In this document: piece by piece, positions 7,464-14,679 of the stretch
How the letters are laid out: every line of letters begins with the position of its first letter
Numbering within the stretch: the first letter of the stretch is position 1
Source: Bacillota bacterium
GTDB lineage: Bacteria > Bacillota > Clostridia > Oscillospirales > Ruminococcaceae
Direction of reading: 5' to 3'
Assembly (NCBI GenBank): GCA_023431215.1
Contig: JAEYXR010000128.1
Span: 1 to 27,410, forward strand
Length of the DNA stretch: 27,410 nucleotides
The notes under the pieces: model-generated
Told to the model about the DNA's origin: nothing
Database searches by the model: none
What the model saw: the letters and a program-made list of their open reading frames with translations, nothing else
Made by a program: the position numbers and the translations under genes

Positions 7464-8528
7464 ATGGGTAAAAGCCTTATGAAAGCAGCTGTTTTACATA
7501 AAATAGGAGATTTTCGTACAATTGATGTTGAAATACCAAAGCCCCGGGGTGAGGAGTTATTGATTCGAATAGGCGCCTGTGGCATTTGCGGCTCTGATAT
7601 CCCCCGTATTTTTAAACTTGGCACAAGCCGGCAGCAATATCCGCTCATTATTGGCCATGAATTTTCAGGAGTTGTTGAAGCTGTTGGAGAAGAAGCCGAC
7701 TCCTCCTTCATTGGTAAACGAGGTGCATTTTTCCCTTTGATACCCTGCCGCAGATGCGATGCGTGTTTAACCGGAAATTATGCCATGTGCTCTGATTATA
7801 ATTACCTTGGCTCTCGCTGTGATGGAGGCTTCGCCGAATATTGTTTAATTCCTTCGGCGTGGCATTTGGTTGAATCTCATAATCCTTCGATCTCTTTGGA
7901 AGCATTGTCCCTAACAGAACCTGCAACTGTTGCACAGCATGCAATTCGCAAAAGTCAGTTGCCCATGGGCGGCAACATTGTTATTTTTGGTGCAGGCCCC
8001 ATAGGAATTCTGGCAGCGCGGTGGGCAACTATATTTGGTGCCGGTAATATTTTATTGGTAGATATTTCGGATGAAAAAATTCAATTTGCTGAAAAATGTG
8101 GGTTTCATGCAGTCAACAGCAAAAAAAGCAGCGTTGCAGAAGAAATAAAAAAGTTAACCCGTGGAAAATTGGCTGATACCGTTATAGAAGGCACTGGTGC
8201 AGGAGATGCCCTGAATGAATGTGCCCAGTGTGTTAGCCCGCTCGGTACAATCACACTGCTGGGTAATCCTCACAAAAACACAGAGATATCGCTTATCAGC
8301 CACAGCATGCTGCTTCGCAAAGAAATTACCCTTATATCGGTTTGGAATTCATGGTTTTCCTCCTTTCCTGTCAACGAATGGGAGGTTACTGTTAATTTGC
8401 TGGATCAGGGGAAGTTGGTGGTTGAGGACCTTATTACACATCGTGTAAATTTAGATAATCTTCCTCAACTGTGCGAGGATATCTACTGCGGTAGAGTTTC
8501 TATATGCAAAGCAATATGCACAGAGTAG
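7464..8528 (+). CDS. Zinc-dependent polyol/sugar-phosphate dehydrogenase, galactitol-1-phosphate 5-dehydrogenase-like
   Basis: Medium-chain zinc dehydrogenase oxidising a secondary alcohol with NAD(P). ATG 7464 is chosen because AGGAGG (7452-7457) lies 6 bases upstream, giving 354 aa. Visible features: A-C-G-I-C-G-S-D-I-P-R-I-F with the catalytic zinc cysteine, G-H-E-F-S-G, the four-cysteine structural zinc lobe C-R-R-C-D-A-C-x7-C, G-S-R-x-D-G-G-F-A-E-Y, and the nucleotide loop G-A-G-P-I-G. From memory of the family, the S-D-x-P-R-I-F, G-S-R-x-D-G-G-F-A-E-Y and L-L-R-K-E-x-T-L-I blocks match GatD best. Substrate is probably a hexitol or pentitol phosphate. Second enzyme of the DeoR-linked pair; no PTS or other transporter sits beside it. 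Confidence 0.85.
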   Translation: MGKSLMKAAVLHKIGDFRTIDVEIPKPRGEELLIRIGACGICGSDIPRIFKLGTSRQQYPLIIGHEFSGVVEAVGEEADSSFIGKRGAFFPLIPCRRCDACLTGNYAMCSDYNYLGSRCDGGFAEYCLIPSAWHLVESHNPSISLEALSLTEPATVAQHAIRKSQLPMGGNIVIFGAGPIGILAARWATIFGAGNILLVDISDEKIQFAEKCGFHAVNSKKSSVAEEIKKLTRGKLADTVIEGTGAGDALNECAQCVSPLGTITLLGNPHKNTEISLISHSMLLRKEITLISVWNSWFSSFPVNEWEVTVNLLDQGKLVVEDLITHRVNLDNLPQLCEDIYCGRVSICKAICTE

Positions 8529-8636
8529 CAATTATTAGCCTTGGCATAGTCATTTCTAAGCAGTTTTTTCAAAACATGGCAGTTGCATTAGGTTGACCCT
8601 AACCAATGGTAGCTGCAAGTTGAAGAATAGTGGGGC

Positions 8637-8735
8637 ATGTATCAATCGTTTTATGGCTACGCTAACTTCAAAAAGTGGGTACTGCTTTGCAATGCTGAGG
8701 AAGCGAACGCTTTGGAGCAGGTAAAAAAGCATTAA
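8637..8735 (+). CDS. Possible 32-residue small ORF or gene remnant
   Basis: ATG 8637 opens M-Y-Q-S-F-Y-G-Y-A-N-F-K-K-W-V-L-L and continues to E-Q-V-K-K-H with TAA at 8733-8735. The composition looks protein-like and the frame is closed by a stop just upstream, so it is either a tiny gene or the tail of an eroded one. Only GGGG before the ATG resembles a ribosome site. I do not recognise it. It sits between the dehydrogenase and the convergent terminator at 8788-8821. Confidence 0.25.
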   Translation: MYQSFYGYANFKKWVLLCNAEEANALEQVKKH

Positions 8736-8787
8736 TGTAAACTAACCATGTGGAGGGTTAATAGTTGTATGTGTTTTAACTTGGCAA

Positions 8788-8821
8788 AAAAAGACCCCCT
8801 CAAATAAGAGGAGGTCTTTTT
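8788..8821. terminator. Bidirectional terminator between convergent genes
   Basis: AAAAAGACCCCCTC (8788-8801) pairs with GAGGAGGTCTTTTT (8808-8821) with one C-A mismatch and a 6-base AAATAA loop. T-runs follow on both strands. It ends the DeoR-linked block from the left and the minus-strand otnC-like gene from the right; the right arm touches that gene's stop codon. Confidence 0.85.
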
Positions 8822-9414
8822 TAGTCAATAAGGTCAGCAGATTTTTCTTGAAGAAGCCATGCAATGCGGGAGCTTTCCTCCAGTTCCTCCAGAGCATAAT
8901 AAGCATCTATAAGGCTGCCGGCAGCTACGATAGGTCCGTGGTTTTTCAGCAAATAGCCGTTGGCGGAGGATATATTTTTTCGAAAAAGCTCAAACAGTTC
9001 TAAACTTCCGGGCTTTCCGTAGGGGATAAGCCCAATTTCACCCAACTTCATTTTTAAATATGGGGTATAAGGTGGGATTACTTGATGAGGATTTAGGTTG
9101 GACAGACAGGACCAGGCAGTAGCATAGGTGCTGTGAGTATGAATAACAGCTGCAACAGCAGTGTCCTTTAAATAAAGGATTCTATGAAGCTCCAATTCTT
9201 TGCTGGCCTTGCATACACTTTTGAGGTTTCCGTCCAAATCCACACAGGCAAAGTCCTCAGAGGAAAGGTTGCCAAAGCAGGTGCCACTGGCGGTAATATA
9301 GATAGTATCCTCATGGCGAAAGCTGAGATTGGCAGAAGACCCGGCAGTTTTTCCGCGTTCATATATAGAATGAGCAATCCACAACGCCTGTTCTATTTTT
9401 TGTTGTAATGTCAT
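8821..9414 (-). CDS. otnC: Class II aldolase-family protein, probable 3-oxo-tetronate 4-phosphate decarboxylase (OtnC-like)
   Basis: Zinc enzyme of the class II aldolase/adducin family, 197 aa from ATG 9414-9412. This start is chosen over a GTG-type start further up because AGGGAG (9427-9422) lies 7 bases before it. The key residues coincide with L-fuculose-phosphate aldolase numbering: Glu73 in A-S-K-E-L-E-L-H, His92 and His94 in V-I-H-T-H-S-T, and His159 in K-N-H-G. Sequence alone could equally mean fuculose- or ribulose-phosphate aldolase. The neighbour upstream is a DUF1537 kinase, and this pairing is the established signature of OtnK/OtnC, where 3-oxo-tetronate 4-phosphate is decarboxylated to dihydroxyacetone phosphate. 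Last gene of the minus-strand operon, with a 7-pair hairpin in the gap before it. Confidence 0.8.
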   Translation of the reverse strand: MTLQQKIEQALWIAHSIYERGKTAGSSANLSFRHEDTIYITASGTCFGNLSSEDFACVDLDGNLKSVCKASKELELHRILYLKDTAVAAVIHTHSTYATAWSCLSNLNPHQVIPPYTPYLKMKLGEIGLIPYGKPGSLELFELFRKNISSANGYLLKNHGPIVAAGSLIDAYYALEELEESSRIAWLLQEKSADLID

Positions 9415-9453
9415 GGCAACACTCCCTTCCATTGCATCATGCTGCTATTTTGG

Positions 9454-9481
9454 GGGGCTTATGCTCTGCCACTAAAGCCCC
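9454..9481 (-). other. Small hairpin between the kinase and aldolase genes
   Basis: GGGGCTT (9454-9460) pairs with AAGCCCC (9475-9481) around a 14-base loop in the 99-base gap between the two genes. There is no T-run, so it is more likely an mRNA-processing or stability element than a terminator. Confidence 0.35.
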
Positions 9482-9513
9482 AAATTATAATATCTTAAAT
9501 TAAGAGAGAAAGA

Positions 9514-10764
9514 TTATGCCAAGGTAGTAAGAAAAAAATCAGGAGGACCGAAATTGCCTGATTTTAGTACCAAATGCAGGTTGGGATTCTGTGTTGGTAC
9601 CATTACCGGGACACCGGGGGCAACACTTTCACAAATGGAAAACGAGGTATAACCCAGGGCTTGTGTTACGGCACCGGAGGTTTCACCCCCCGCAACAATA
9701 AGGCGGGTACAACCGTTTTGTACCGCTCGTGTTGCCAGTGTTGCCATGGTTTGTTCCAAAACGGCAGCATCATTGTTGGAGGTGCATTCAATGTTTCCCA
9801 TACTTCCAGAGCTATATACAAGCACATCGTCATCTTTGTTTTGAAGCAAAAATTTCCAAGCATCTTCTACCGTTTGCTGCCCTATGCTCAAAAGATACGG
9901 GCTGAGTTTAAGGCCTTTGCCTCCTGACTCTAAATACTGCAGCACCTGACCACGGGTTGTCACCGAACAACTTCCCGCCATAAGCAGCCGCCCCCCGTGT
10001 ACATTGTGATGGGGGATTTGCTGTGCTGTGGCATCGCCCGAAACCTTGTACCGGCAAAAAGCAGTTAGCAGGCCCGACCCACCGGTAAGAAAAGGAAGAT
10101 CTCCAAAGACAGCCATAATCTGCTTGCCATGGATGGGCTCAAAATAATCTGTACACAGATAAAAATGGCGGCTATGTTGGCAATATTCCTGCACAATTTT
10201 TATTATTTTTTCAGGCTGTGGCAAAAGATCGGCAGTTATTTTGTAGGTTGGATATTTACTCTGTGGAGCCATTAATCTGGTAATATCGCTGTCCCACATG
10301 GGGGTAAGGGGGTGTGCTTTCATGTGGCTCTCGCTAAGAGGCATATCACCCACAAACAGTATCCCGTCACGCACAGTGCGCTTATTTACAGGCAGTGCCG
10401 GACACAAATTGGTGTAGGGAATATCGTATTTTTCCAAAACGGCATCTGCCACAGGGCCAATATTACCTGACGGTGTAGAATCAAAGGTAGAGCAATAATT
10501 AAAATAAAGAGTTTGCGCCCCTTGATTCTTTAGCCATTCAAATGCGGCCAGACTATCTGCTATGGCCTGGGATGTTTCTTGTGTGCGAGATTTCAGCGCA
10601 ATTACAATAGCAGAAAAATCGCCAGATAAATTTGCGCTGTCAGCGGGTATCCCATTTGTCAGCAAGGTTTTTAGCCCATTTGCAGACAAAAAGGAAGCTG
10701 CATCTCCCGCTCCTGTAAAATCATCGGCAACGCAGCCAATAAGCAAAGGCTTGCCTTGTTTCAT
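9514..10764 (-). CDS. otnK: Four-carbon acid sugar kinase, DUF1537 family (OtnK-like)
   Basis: ATP-dependent kinase acting on a short oxo acid sugar; in the characterised pathway OtnK phosphorylates 3-oxo-tetronate. The start is placed at ATG 10764-10762 because GGAGG (10777-10773) precedes it by 8 bases, giving 416 aa, a normal length; a longer frame reaches 10803 but lacks a ribosome site. The N-terminal substrate domain begins G-C-V-A-D-D-F-T-G-A-G-D-A at about residues 9-21, the hallmark of the family. The C-terminal nucleotide-binding domain ends with V-A-G-G-E-T-S-G-A-V near 360 and a G-N-F-G segment near 403. Other DUF1537 members act on D-threonate, erythronate-derived or isoapionate-derived acids, so the exact substrate remains open. 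Confidence 0.85.
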   Translation of the reverse strand: MKQGKPLLIGCVADDFTGAGDAASFLSANGLKTLLTNGIPADSANLSGDFSAIVIALKSRTQETSQAIADSLAAFEWLKNQGAQTLYFNYCSTFDSTPSGNIGPVADAVLEKYDIPYTNLCPALPVNKRTVRDGILFVGDMPLSESHMKAHPLTPMWDSDITRLMAPQSKYPTYKITADLLPQPEKIIKIVQEYCQHSRHFYLCTDYFEPIHGKQIMAVFGDLPFLTGGSGLLTAFCRYKVSGDATAQQIPHHNVHGGRLLMAGSCSVTTRGQVLQYLESGGKGLKLSPYLLSIGQQTVEDAWKFLLQNKDDDVLVYSSGSMGNIECTSNNDAAVLEQTMATLATRAVQNGCTRLIVAGGETSGAVTQALGYTSFSICESVAPGVPVMVPTQNPNLHLVLKSGNFGPPDFFLTTLA

Positions 10765-10803
10765 TGCGCTAACCTCCATTGGAAGTAATGTTCCTTTGCT
10801 CAA

Positions 10804-10862
10804 TCAAACCACCAAGAAAATACAAGAAAAATGGTAGATACAGCAACCTCTTGGTGGTTTGA
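10804..10862 (-). repeat. 14-base perfect inverted repeat upstream of the kinase gene
   Basis: TCAAACCACCAAGA (10804-10817) and TCTTGGTGGTTTGA (10849-10862) are exact complements 31 bases apart, 40 bases upstream of the otnK-like ATG. In RNA this would be a long hairpin in the leader; in DNA it is a pair of inverted half-sites 45 bases centre to centre. No T-run follows on the coding (minus) strand, so a simple terminator is unlikely. Confidence 0.55.
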
Positions 10863-11005
10863 CAGCGAAGAAGAAAGAAATGATTTGTCAAAACTGCCTA
10901 TGTATATATGGTAATTACAGATTGGTATTTGCTAGGTGCATCAAGCCTTAAAAGTCGCGGGTAATGAATTACTCACATGGCCAATGAATGAAAAGTAGGG
11001 ACTTA

Positions 11006-12415
11006 TCATTTAAAAGACTCAAATGCGGTTTCTTCCTGCAACTTGCGAAGCTCCCAAAGGACAGAATCAGCAGGAGCAGCTATCATATCGTAGGTAATAG
11101 TCTCTCCGGCTTTAATGTCAACACGGGCAACGTTACCGGTAATCATGTGGGCAGGAATGGGGCTTGCGGGAGCCATTTTTGTAGCAGGAACAATACTGGC
11201 CGTCATGCGCAGGTCATGGTCATTGCCTAACACTTCACCGGCTTTAATATCACATTCGGCACGCTTCACAAGGTCATAAGTTGGGACATAGCATCTGGCA
11301 CCGGTGCTTATGCCAAGTTGTCCGGCAGCAAGCAAGGTGGTGCCAACCTCTACGCCGCATAGGTGATAGGGCCGGTAGATGACGGCTGTAGACTTGTCAT
11401 AATTGGGAATTTGTCCCTTGGTGGTTAAAATGTAATTGGAATAAGCATTGTTACAGCGAACCACCATAAAAACGCCGCCGCCCATACCGCTTTCATCGGC
11501 TCTGCGGAAGTTGGTATGTACATCGATAATACCTTCGTCTTCGTAAATGCCGCCATTTTTTTTGGCACAGTATGCAACAGGAAGCTCGGTAATGCGCAGG
11601 GTTGCCTTAGAAGTATCGGGAACAGCCGGCTTGAGCCCGGTGCAATTGGCCATAATAGTCAGCTCACACAAGTCAAATGCTCCGGCGTTGGGCAAACTAT
11701 GCAGCAGCTCCCCACGCTTTGCAACATATTCTTCCGCATGCCCTTCAGGAATCATTTCCATATATTTCATCATGTCATCAGGAATATTGGCAACACAGTC
11801 CTCATGAACTGTGATACCGTCACAGGCAATGCTTACGGTTTTATTGGCTTCATCCAGTATAAACTCACCATCTCTGGCCTTGCCTGCGCTGATAACCTCC
11901 AGACCTACAAGCTTTGCCCACTCAACCATCTGCATCAGCAAGCCATGCTGGTCGCCGTCCACAGGGGTATAAACCAGGCCTTTTTCCTTGGCCATTTTGT
12001 TTAGAATGGGGCCAATGACCGAATCCATCTCCTTGCTGACAATGGCAACATGCTTGCCTTTTTCCAAAGCAAGCTTACAATTGCGTGCACCTGCCTCAGG
12101 CACGCCGGTACCCTCGCAAACAATATCAATAATGGGAGTATCCATAATGATTTCGGTGTGGTCGGTATAAACAAATTTTCCTTCTTCAATTGCGCTTTGG
12201 GCAGCTTCGGCAGTATCGCAGTACACAATCAACTCTTCGGGTATTTCTGCTTTGAGGTAAGCGCCCTTTGCGTTATCAAGGTTTTTATCCGCGATAAGAG
12301 GGATGATGATGCAGTCGTTGTAAGCTTGTTGGGTTACAATAGCTGCACAAAAATGCCCTGCACCAATGACAGCTGCGTATACTTTTTTGTCAGTAAAAAG
12401 GTGGTGGTAAATCAT
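11006..12415 (-). CDS. Rossmann/SAF-domain oxidoreductase, homoserine dehydrogenase-like (COG4091 type)
   Basis: Predicted NAD(P)-linked oxidoreductase, 469 aa. The N-terminal Rossmann segment reads V-Y-A-A-V-I-G-A-G-H-F-C-A-A at about residues 12-25, where the third glycine of the usual G-x-G-x-x-G is Cys. The middle part resembles the homoserine dehydrogenase catalytic region, with C-E-G-T-G, V-S-K-E-M-D and P-V-D-G-D-Q-H. The last 60-70 residues (A-E-C-D-I-K-A-G-E-V-L, then V-A-R-V-D-I-K-A-G-E-T-I-T-Y-D-M) form a SAF domain. GGAG lies 10 bases before ATG 12415. First gene of the operon, 45 bases downstream of the predicted sigma-54 start. The reaction is unknown; context suggests oxidation or isomerisation of an acid sugar before the kinase. 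Confidence 0.78.
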   Translation of the reverse strand: MIYHHLFTDKKVYAAVIGAGHFCAAIVTQQAYNDCIIIPLIADKNLDNAKGAYLKAEIPEELIVYCDTAEAAQSAIEEGKFVYTDHTEIIMDTPIIDIVCEGTGVPEAGARNCKLALEKGKHVAIVSKEMDSVIGPILNKMAKEKGLVYTPVDGDQHGLLMQMVEWAKLVGLEVISAGKARDGEFILDEANKTVSIACDGITVHEDCVANIPDDMMKYMEMIPEGHAEEYVAKRGELLHSLPNAGAFDLCELTIMANCTGLKPAVPDTSKATLRITELPVAYCAKKNGGIYEDEGIIDVHTNFRRADESGMGGGVFMVVRCNNAYSNYILTTKGQIPNYDKSTAVIYRPYHLCGVEVGTTLLAAGQLGISTGARCYVPTYDLVKRAECDIKAGEVLGNDHDLRMTASIVPATKMAPASPIPAHMITGNVARVDIKAGETITYDMIAAPADSVLWELRKLQEETAFESFK

Positions 12416-12468
12416 AGATGATGCACTCCTTATAAATTGAATTTTAAATTAATTTACTATAGATAATA

Positions 12469-12485
12469 AGCAAAAAGTATGCCAA
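12469..12485 (-). promoter_or_regulatory. Sigma-54 promoter (-24/-12) of the SAF-oxidoreductase/otnK/otnC operon
   Basis: On the minus strand TTGGCATACTTTTTGCT (12485 to 12469) matches the consensus TGGCAC-N5-TTGCW, with GG at 12483-12482 and GC at 12471-12470 separated by exactly 10 bases. The predicted start is near 12458, 43 bases before the ATG. A sigma-54 activator gene lies immediately on the other side. Confidence 0.82.
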
Positions 12486-12554
12486 AAAATTGACAATCTT
12501 TTTAAACCTTTTTAACCCATAAAAAGATGCTTTTTTGTATTTATGCAATAAACG

Positions 12555-12611
12555 TGTTGCATCTTGTAAATTGGTGCAACATATTTTTTGTTGCATTGTT
12601 GTATTTGCAAC
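12555..12611. promoter_or_regulatory. Upstream activator sites: four alternating GTTGCA/TGCAAC elements
   Basis: TGTTGCA (12555-12561), TGCAACA (12575-12581), TGTTGCA (12589-12595) and TGCAAC (12606-12611) form overlapping inverted repeats, including a perfect TGCAACA-N7-TGTTGCA at 12575-12595. They lie about 97-153 bases upstream of the sigma-54 start, a usual place for enhancer-binding proteins. The last element overlaps the activator gene's own promoter, which would allow autoregulation. The same elements recur at 19121-19165. Confidence 0.72.
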
Positions 12612-12626
12612 TTTCTGAGATATACT
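12599..12626 (+). promoter_or_regulatory. Possible sigma-A promoter of the activator gene
   Basis: TTGTAT (12599-12604) and TATACT (12621-12626) are 16 bases apart, giving a start near 12633 and a leader of about 34 bases. It overlaps the last TGCAAC element. Confidence 0.45.
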
Positions 12627-12666
12627 GGATATAAATGGAAAATACAGCAGGGAGAGGAAAAAGCAC

Positions 12667-14592
12667 ATGATAAAAATAGTGATGATTGCCCCCTATGAAG
12701 CTTTACTTCCGGTGATGCATGAAGTTGTAGAAAACTACATTGCACCAGAACCTATTCAGGTTACCATACACATGCTGACAAGCTACCAGCTGGACGGCTG
12801 TATCCTCAACGGAGATGTTGCCATTTGCCGGGGCTACACCATGGAGGTAATGAAGGAGAAGTATCCCCATATCCCTGCAATTCCGCTGGTAACCAGCGGA
12901 TATGATGTTATTTGGGCTGCAAAAACCGCCATCACGCGCTTTTCTGCAAAAAAGCTGGCCTTTGTGGGTGCCTATGAGATGGTACATGGTGCCGAAAATA
13001 TCAATGGCATTTTAGGCGTTGAAGTTCGCACCTATTGTGCTACCTTTTCCGATGATATTCCGGCAGTGGTGGCACAAGCAAAAGCAGATGGATGTGACTG
13101 CATAATAGGCGGTATGACAGTGCTTGATGTTTGCGGTCCCACGGACAACAAGCTGGTAATTACCAGTGACAAAACAGCCATTACCAATAGCCTGGATGAA
13201 GCCATTCGTACCGTGCAGCTTATCAGGGAGCAGCAACGCCGTACCCTGCGGCAAAGAACCCTTTTGGACTACTCTCAGGATGGGGTAGTATCGGTGGAGC
13301 ACGGAAAGGTAGTCTCCTGCAACAAGGTGGCCAGACGATATCTGGACCTTAAGGAAGCAGTGCTTCCCCTTTCGGTGGAAAAGGTTTTGCCCTTTGCAAA
13401 GCTGCAGGTGTCTCAGGTGCTGGAAAGCGGCGTTCCTTTGGAAAATGAGGTTTACCATATCGGCCAGCGCACAGTAACAGTAGATTGCATTCCGTTAGAC
13501 CAGGATTCTGCCGGATTGGTTTTATTTTTACGCAATGTTGAGCGTATTCGACGGGATGAGGCACTTATCCGTAAAAAAATTCAAGCAAAAGGGCAACAGG
13601 CAAAATACAAGTTTGAAGATATTGTTTACCGCAGCCCAGAATTTGCAAAGACGATAGCAACTGCCAGAACCTATGCGGCTGTAGACAGCCCGGTGCTTAT
13701 TGTTGGCGAGTCCGGTACGGGAAAAGAGCTGATTGCACAAAGCATACATAATGCCAGCGAGCGGCGTGACGGACCTTTTATCGCCATAAACTGCGCTGCC
13801 TTGCCGGAAAATTTGCTGGAAAGCGAATTGTTTGGATATACCGACGGCGCTTTTACCGGTGCAATGAAGGGCGGCAAGGAAGGCTTGTTTGAAGCAGCTC
13901 ATGGCGGCACCATGTTTTTGGATGAGATTTCGGAGGTGCCTATTTTATTCCAAAGCAAGCTGCTACGGGTACTGCAGGAAAACGAGGTGCGGCGTATTGG
14001 CAGCCAGCAGGTAACAACCATTGATGTGCGCATTATTGCGGCAACCAACCGAAACCTGCGCCATCAAGTAGAAAAAGGATTGTTTCGCCAGGACCTTTTG
14101 TATCGCCTAAATGTGTTATATCTCTACATCCCACCGCTTCGCTGCCGACCCGGTGATATTGAAGATTTGTTTTACCTTTACTTAAAAGAGTTTTCTCAGA
14201 AATATAACAAATCAATTTCTATGATTACTGCAGAAGCCACAAAGCTTTTGACGGAATATCCTTGGGCAGGCAATGTGCGGGAGCTAAAAAACATTGCAGA
14301 ACGTATTTGTGTGCTGACTACCCGAGCTACCATTACCGCCGATGTAGTAAGAAATATTCTTTATGAAGATACCATGGATTTTGAGGAGATTGCTCTCAAG
14401 CTTCCCCAATACAGACAAACAGCCGGTACAAAATCTACGGAGTTGCCCGAAATAAAAGAGCTGGATGAAAAAGAGCAGATTATCCGGCTGCTTCAGCAGA
14501 ATAACGGCAGTAAACTAAGAGTTGCCCAGCTTATGAAAATTGACCGTACAACACTGTGGCGCAAAATGAAACGCTATGGAATAGGGGAGTAG
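12667..14592 (+). CDS. Sigma-54-dependent transcriptional activator with PrpR-type sensor domain
   Basis: Enhancer-binding protein (641 aa) that uses ATP hydrolysis to open sigma-54 promoters. Domain order: PrpR_N-type ligand-binding domain at about 1-185, which in PrpR senses 2-methylcitrate; a PAS-like segment at about 195-290 (S-Q-D-G-V-V-S-V, C-N-K-V-A-R-R-Y); an AAA+ domain at about 315-545 with Walker A G-E-S-G-T-G-K-E (347-354), the sigma-54 contact loop G-A-F-T-G-A (394-399), Walker B G-T-M-F-L-D-E near 414-420 and an R-Q-D-L-L-Y-R-L finger; and a Fis-type helix-turn-helix at about 612-640. No receiver domain is present, so it is ligand-operated rather than phosphorylated. GAGG precedes ATG 12667 by about 9 bases. 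Divergent from one predicted target operon and convergent with the other. Confidence 0.93.
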   Translation: MIKIVMIAPYEALLPVMHEVVENYIAPEPIQVTIHMLTSYQLDGCILNGDVAICRGYTMEVMKEKYPHIPAIPLVTSGYDVIWAAKTAITRFSAKKLAFVGAYEMVHGAENINGILGVEVRTYCATFSDDIPAVVAQAKADGCDCIIGGMTVLDVCGPTDNKLVITSDKTAITNSLDEAIRTVQLIREQQRRTLRQRTLLDYSQDGVVSVEHGKVVSCNKVARRYLDLKEAVLPLSVEKVLPFAKLQVSQVLESGVPLENEVYHIGQRTVTVDCIPLDQDSAGLVLFLRNVERIRRDEALIRKKIQAKGQQAKYKFEDIVYRSPEFAKTIATARTYAAVDSPVLIVGESGTGKELIAQSIHNASERRDGPFIAINCAALPENLLESELFGYTDGAFTGAMKGGKEGLFEAAHGGTMFLDEISEVPILFQSKLLRVLQENEVRRIGSQQVTTIDVRIIAATNRNLRHQVEKGLFRQDLLYRLNVLYLYIPPLRCRPGDIEDLFYLYLKEFSQKYNKSISMITAEATKLLTEYPWAGNVRELKNIAERICVLTTRATITADVVRNILYEDTMDFEEIALKLPQYRQTAGTKSTELPEIKELDEKEQIIRLLQQNNGSKLRVAQLMKIDRTTLWRKMKRYGIGE

Positions 14593-14601
14593 TATTTTTT
14601 T

Positions 14602-14642
14602 AAAACTGCCTGCCGGACTTAATGAAGTTGGCAGGCAGTTTT
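14602..14642. terminator. Bidirectional terminator between activator and dehydrogenase genes
   Basis: AAAACTGCCTGCC (14602-14614) pairs perfectly with GGCAGGCAGTTTT (14630-14642), with a 15-base loop and T-runs on both strands. It separates the convergent genes ending at 14592 and 14680. Confidence 0.9.
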
Positions 14643-14679
14643 TAGCTATGTAGGTTCTTTGGCAGAGTATTAAAAAGCA

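Noticed and set aside
10886..10891. TTGACA on the minus strand as a promoter for the kinase gene
   Set aside because: The bases 17 downstream read TCGCTG, which is not a -10.
12490..12495. TTGACA on the plus strand as -35 for the activator gene
   Set aside because: No good -10 lies 16-18 bases later, and the activator sites at 12555-12611 would then lie inside the leader. The TTGTAT/TATACT pair at 12599-12626 is preferred.
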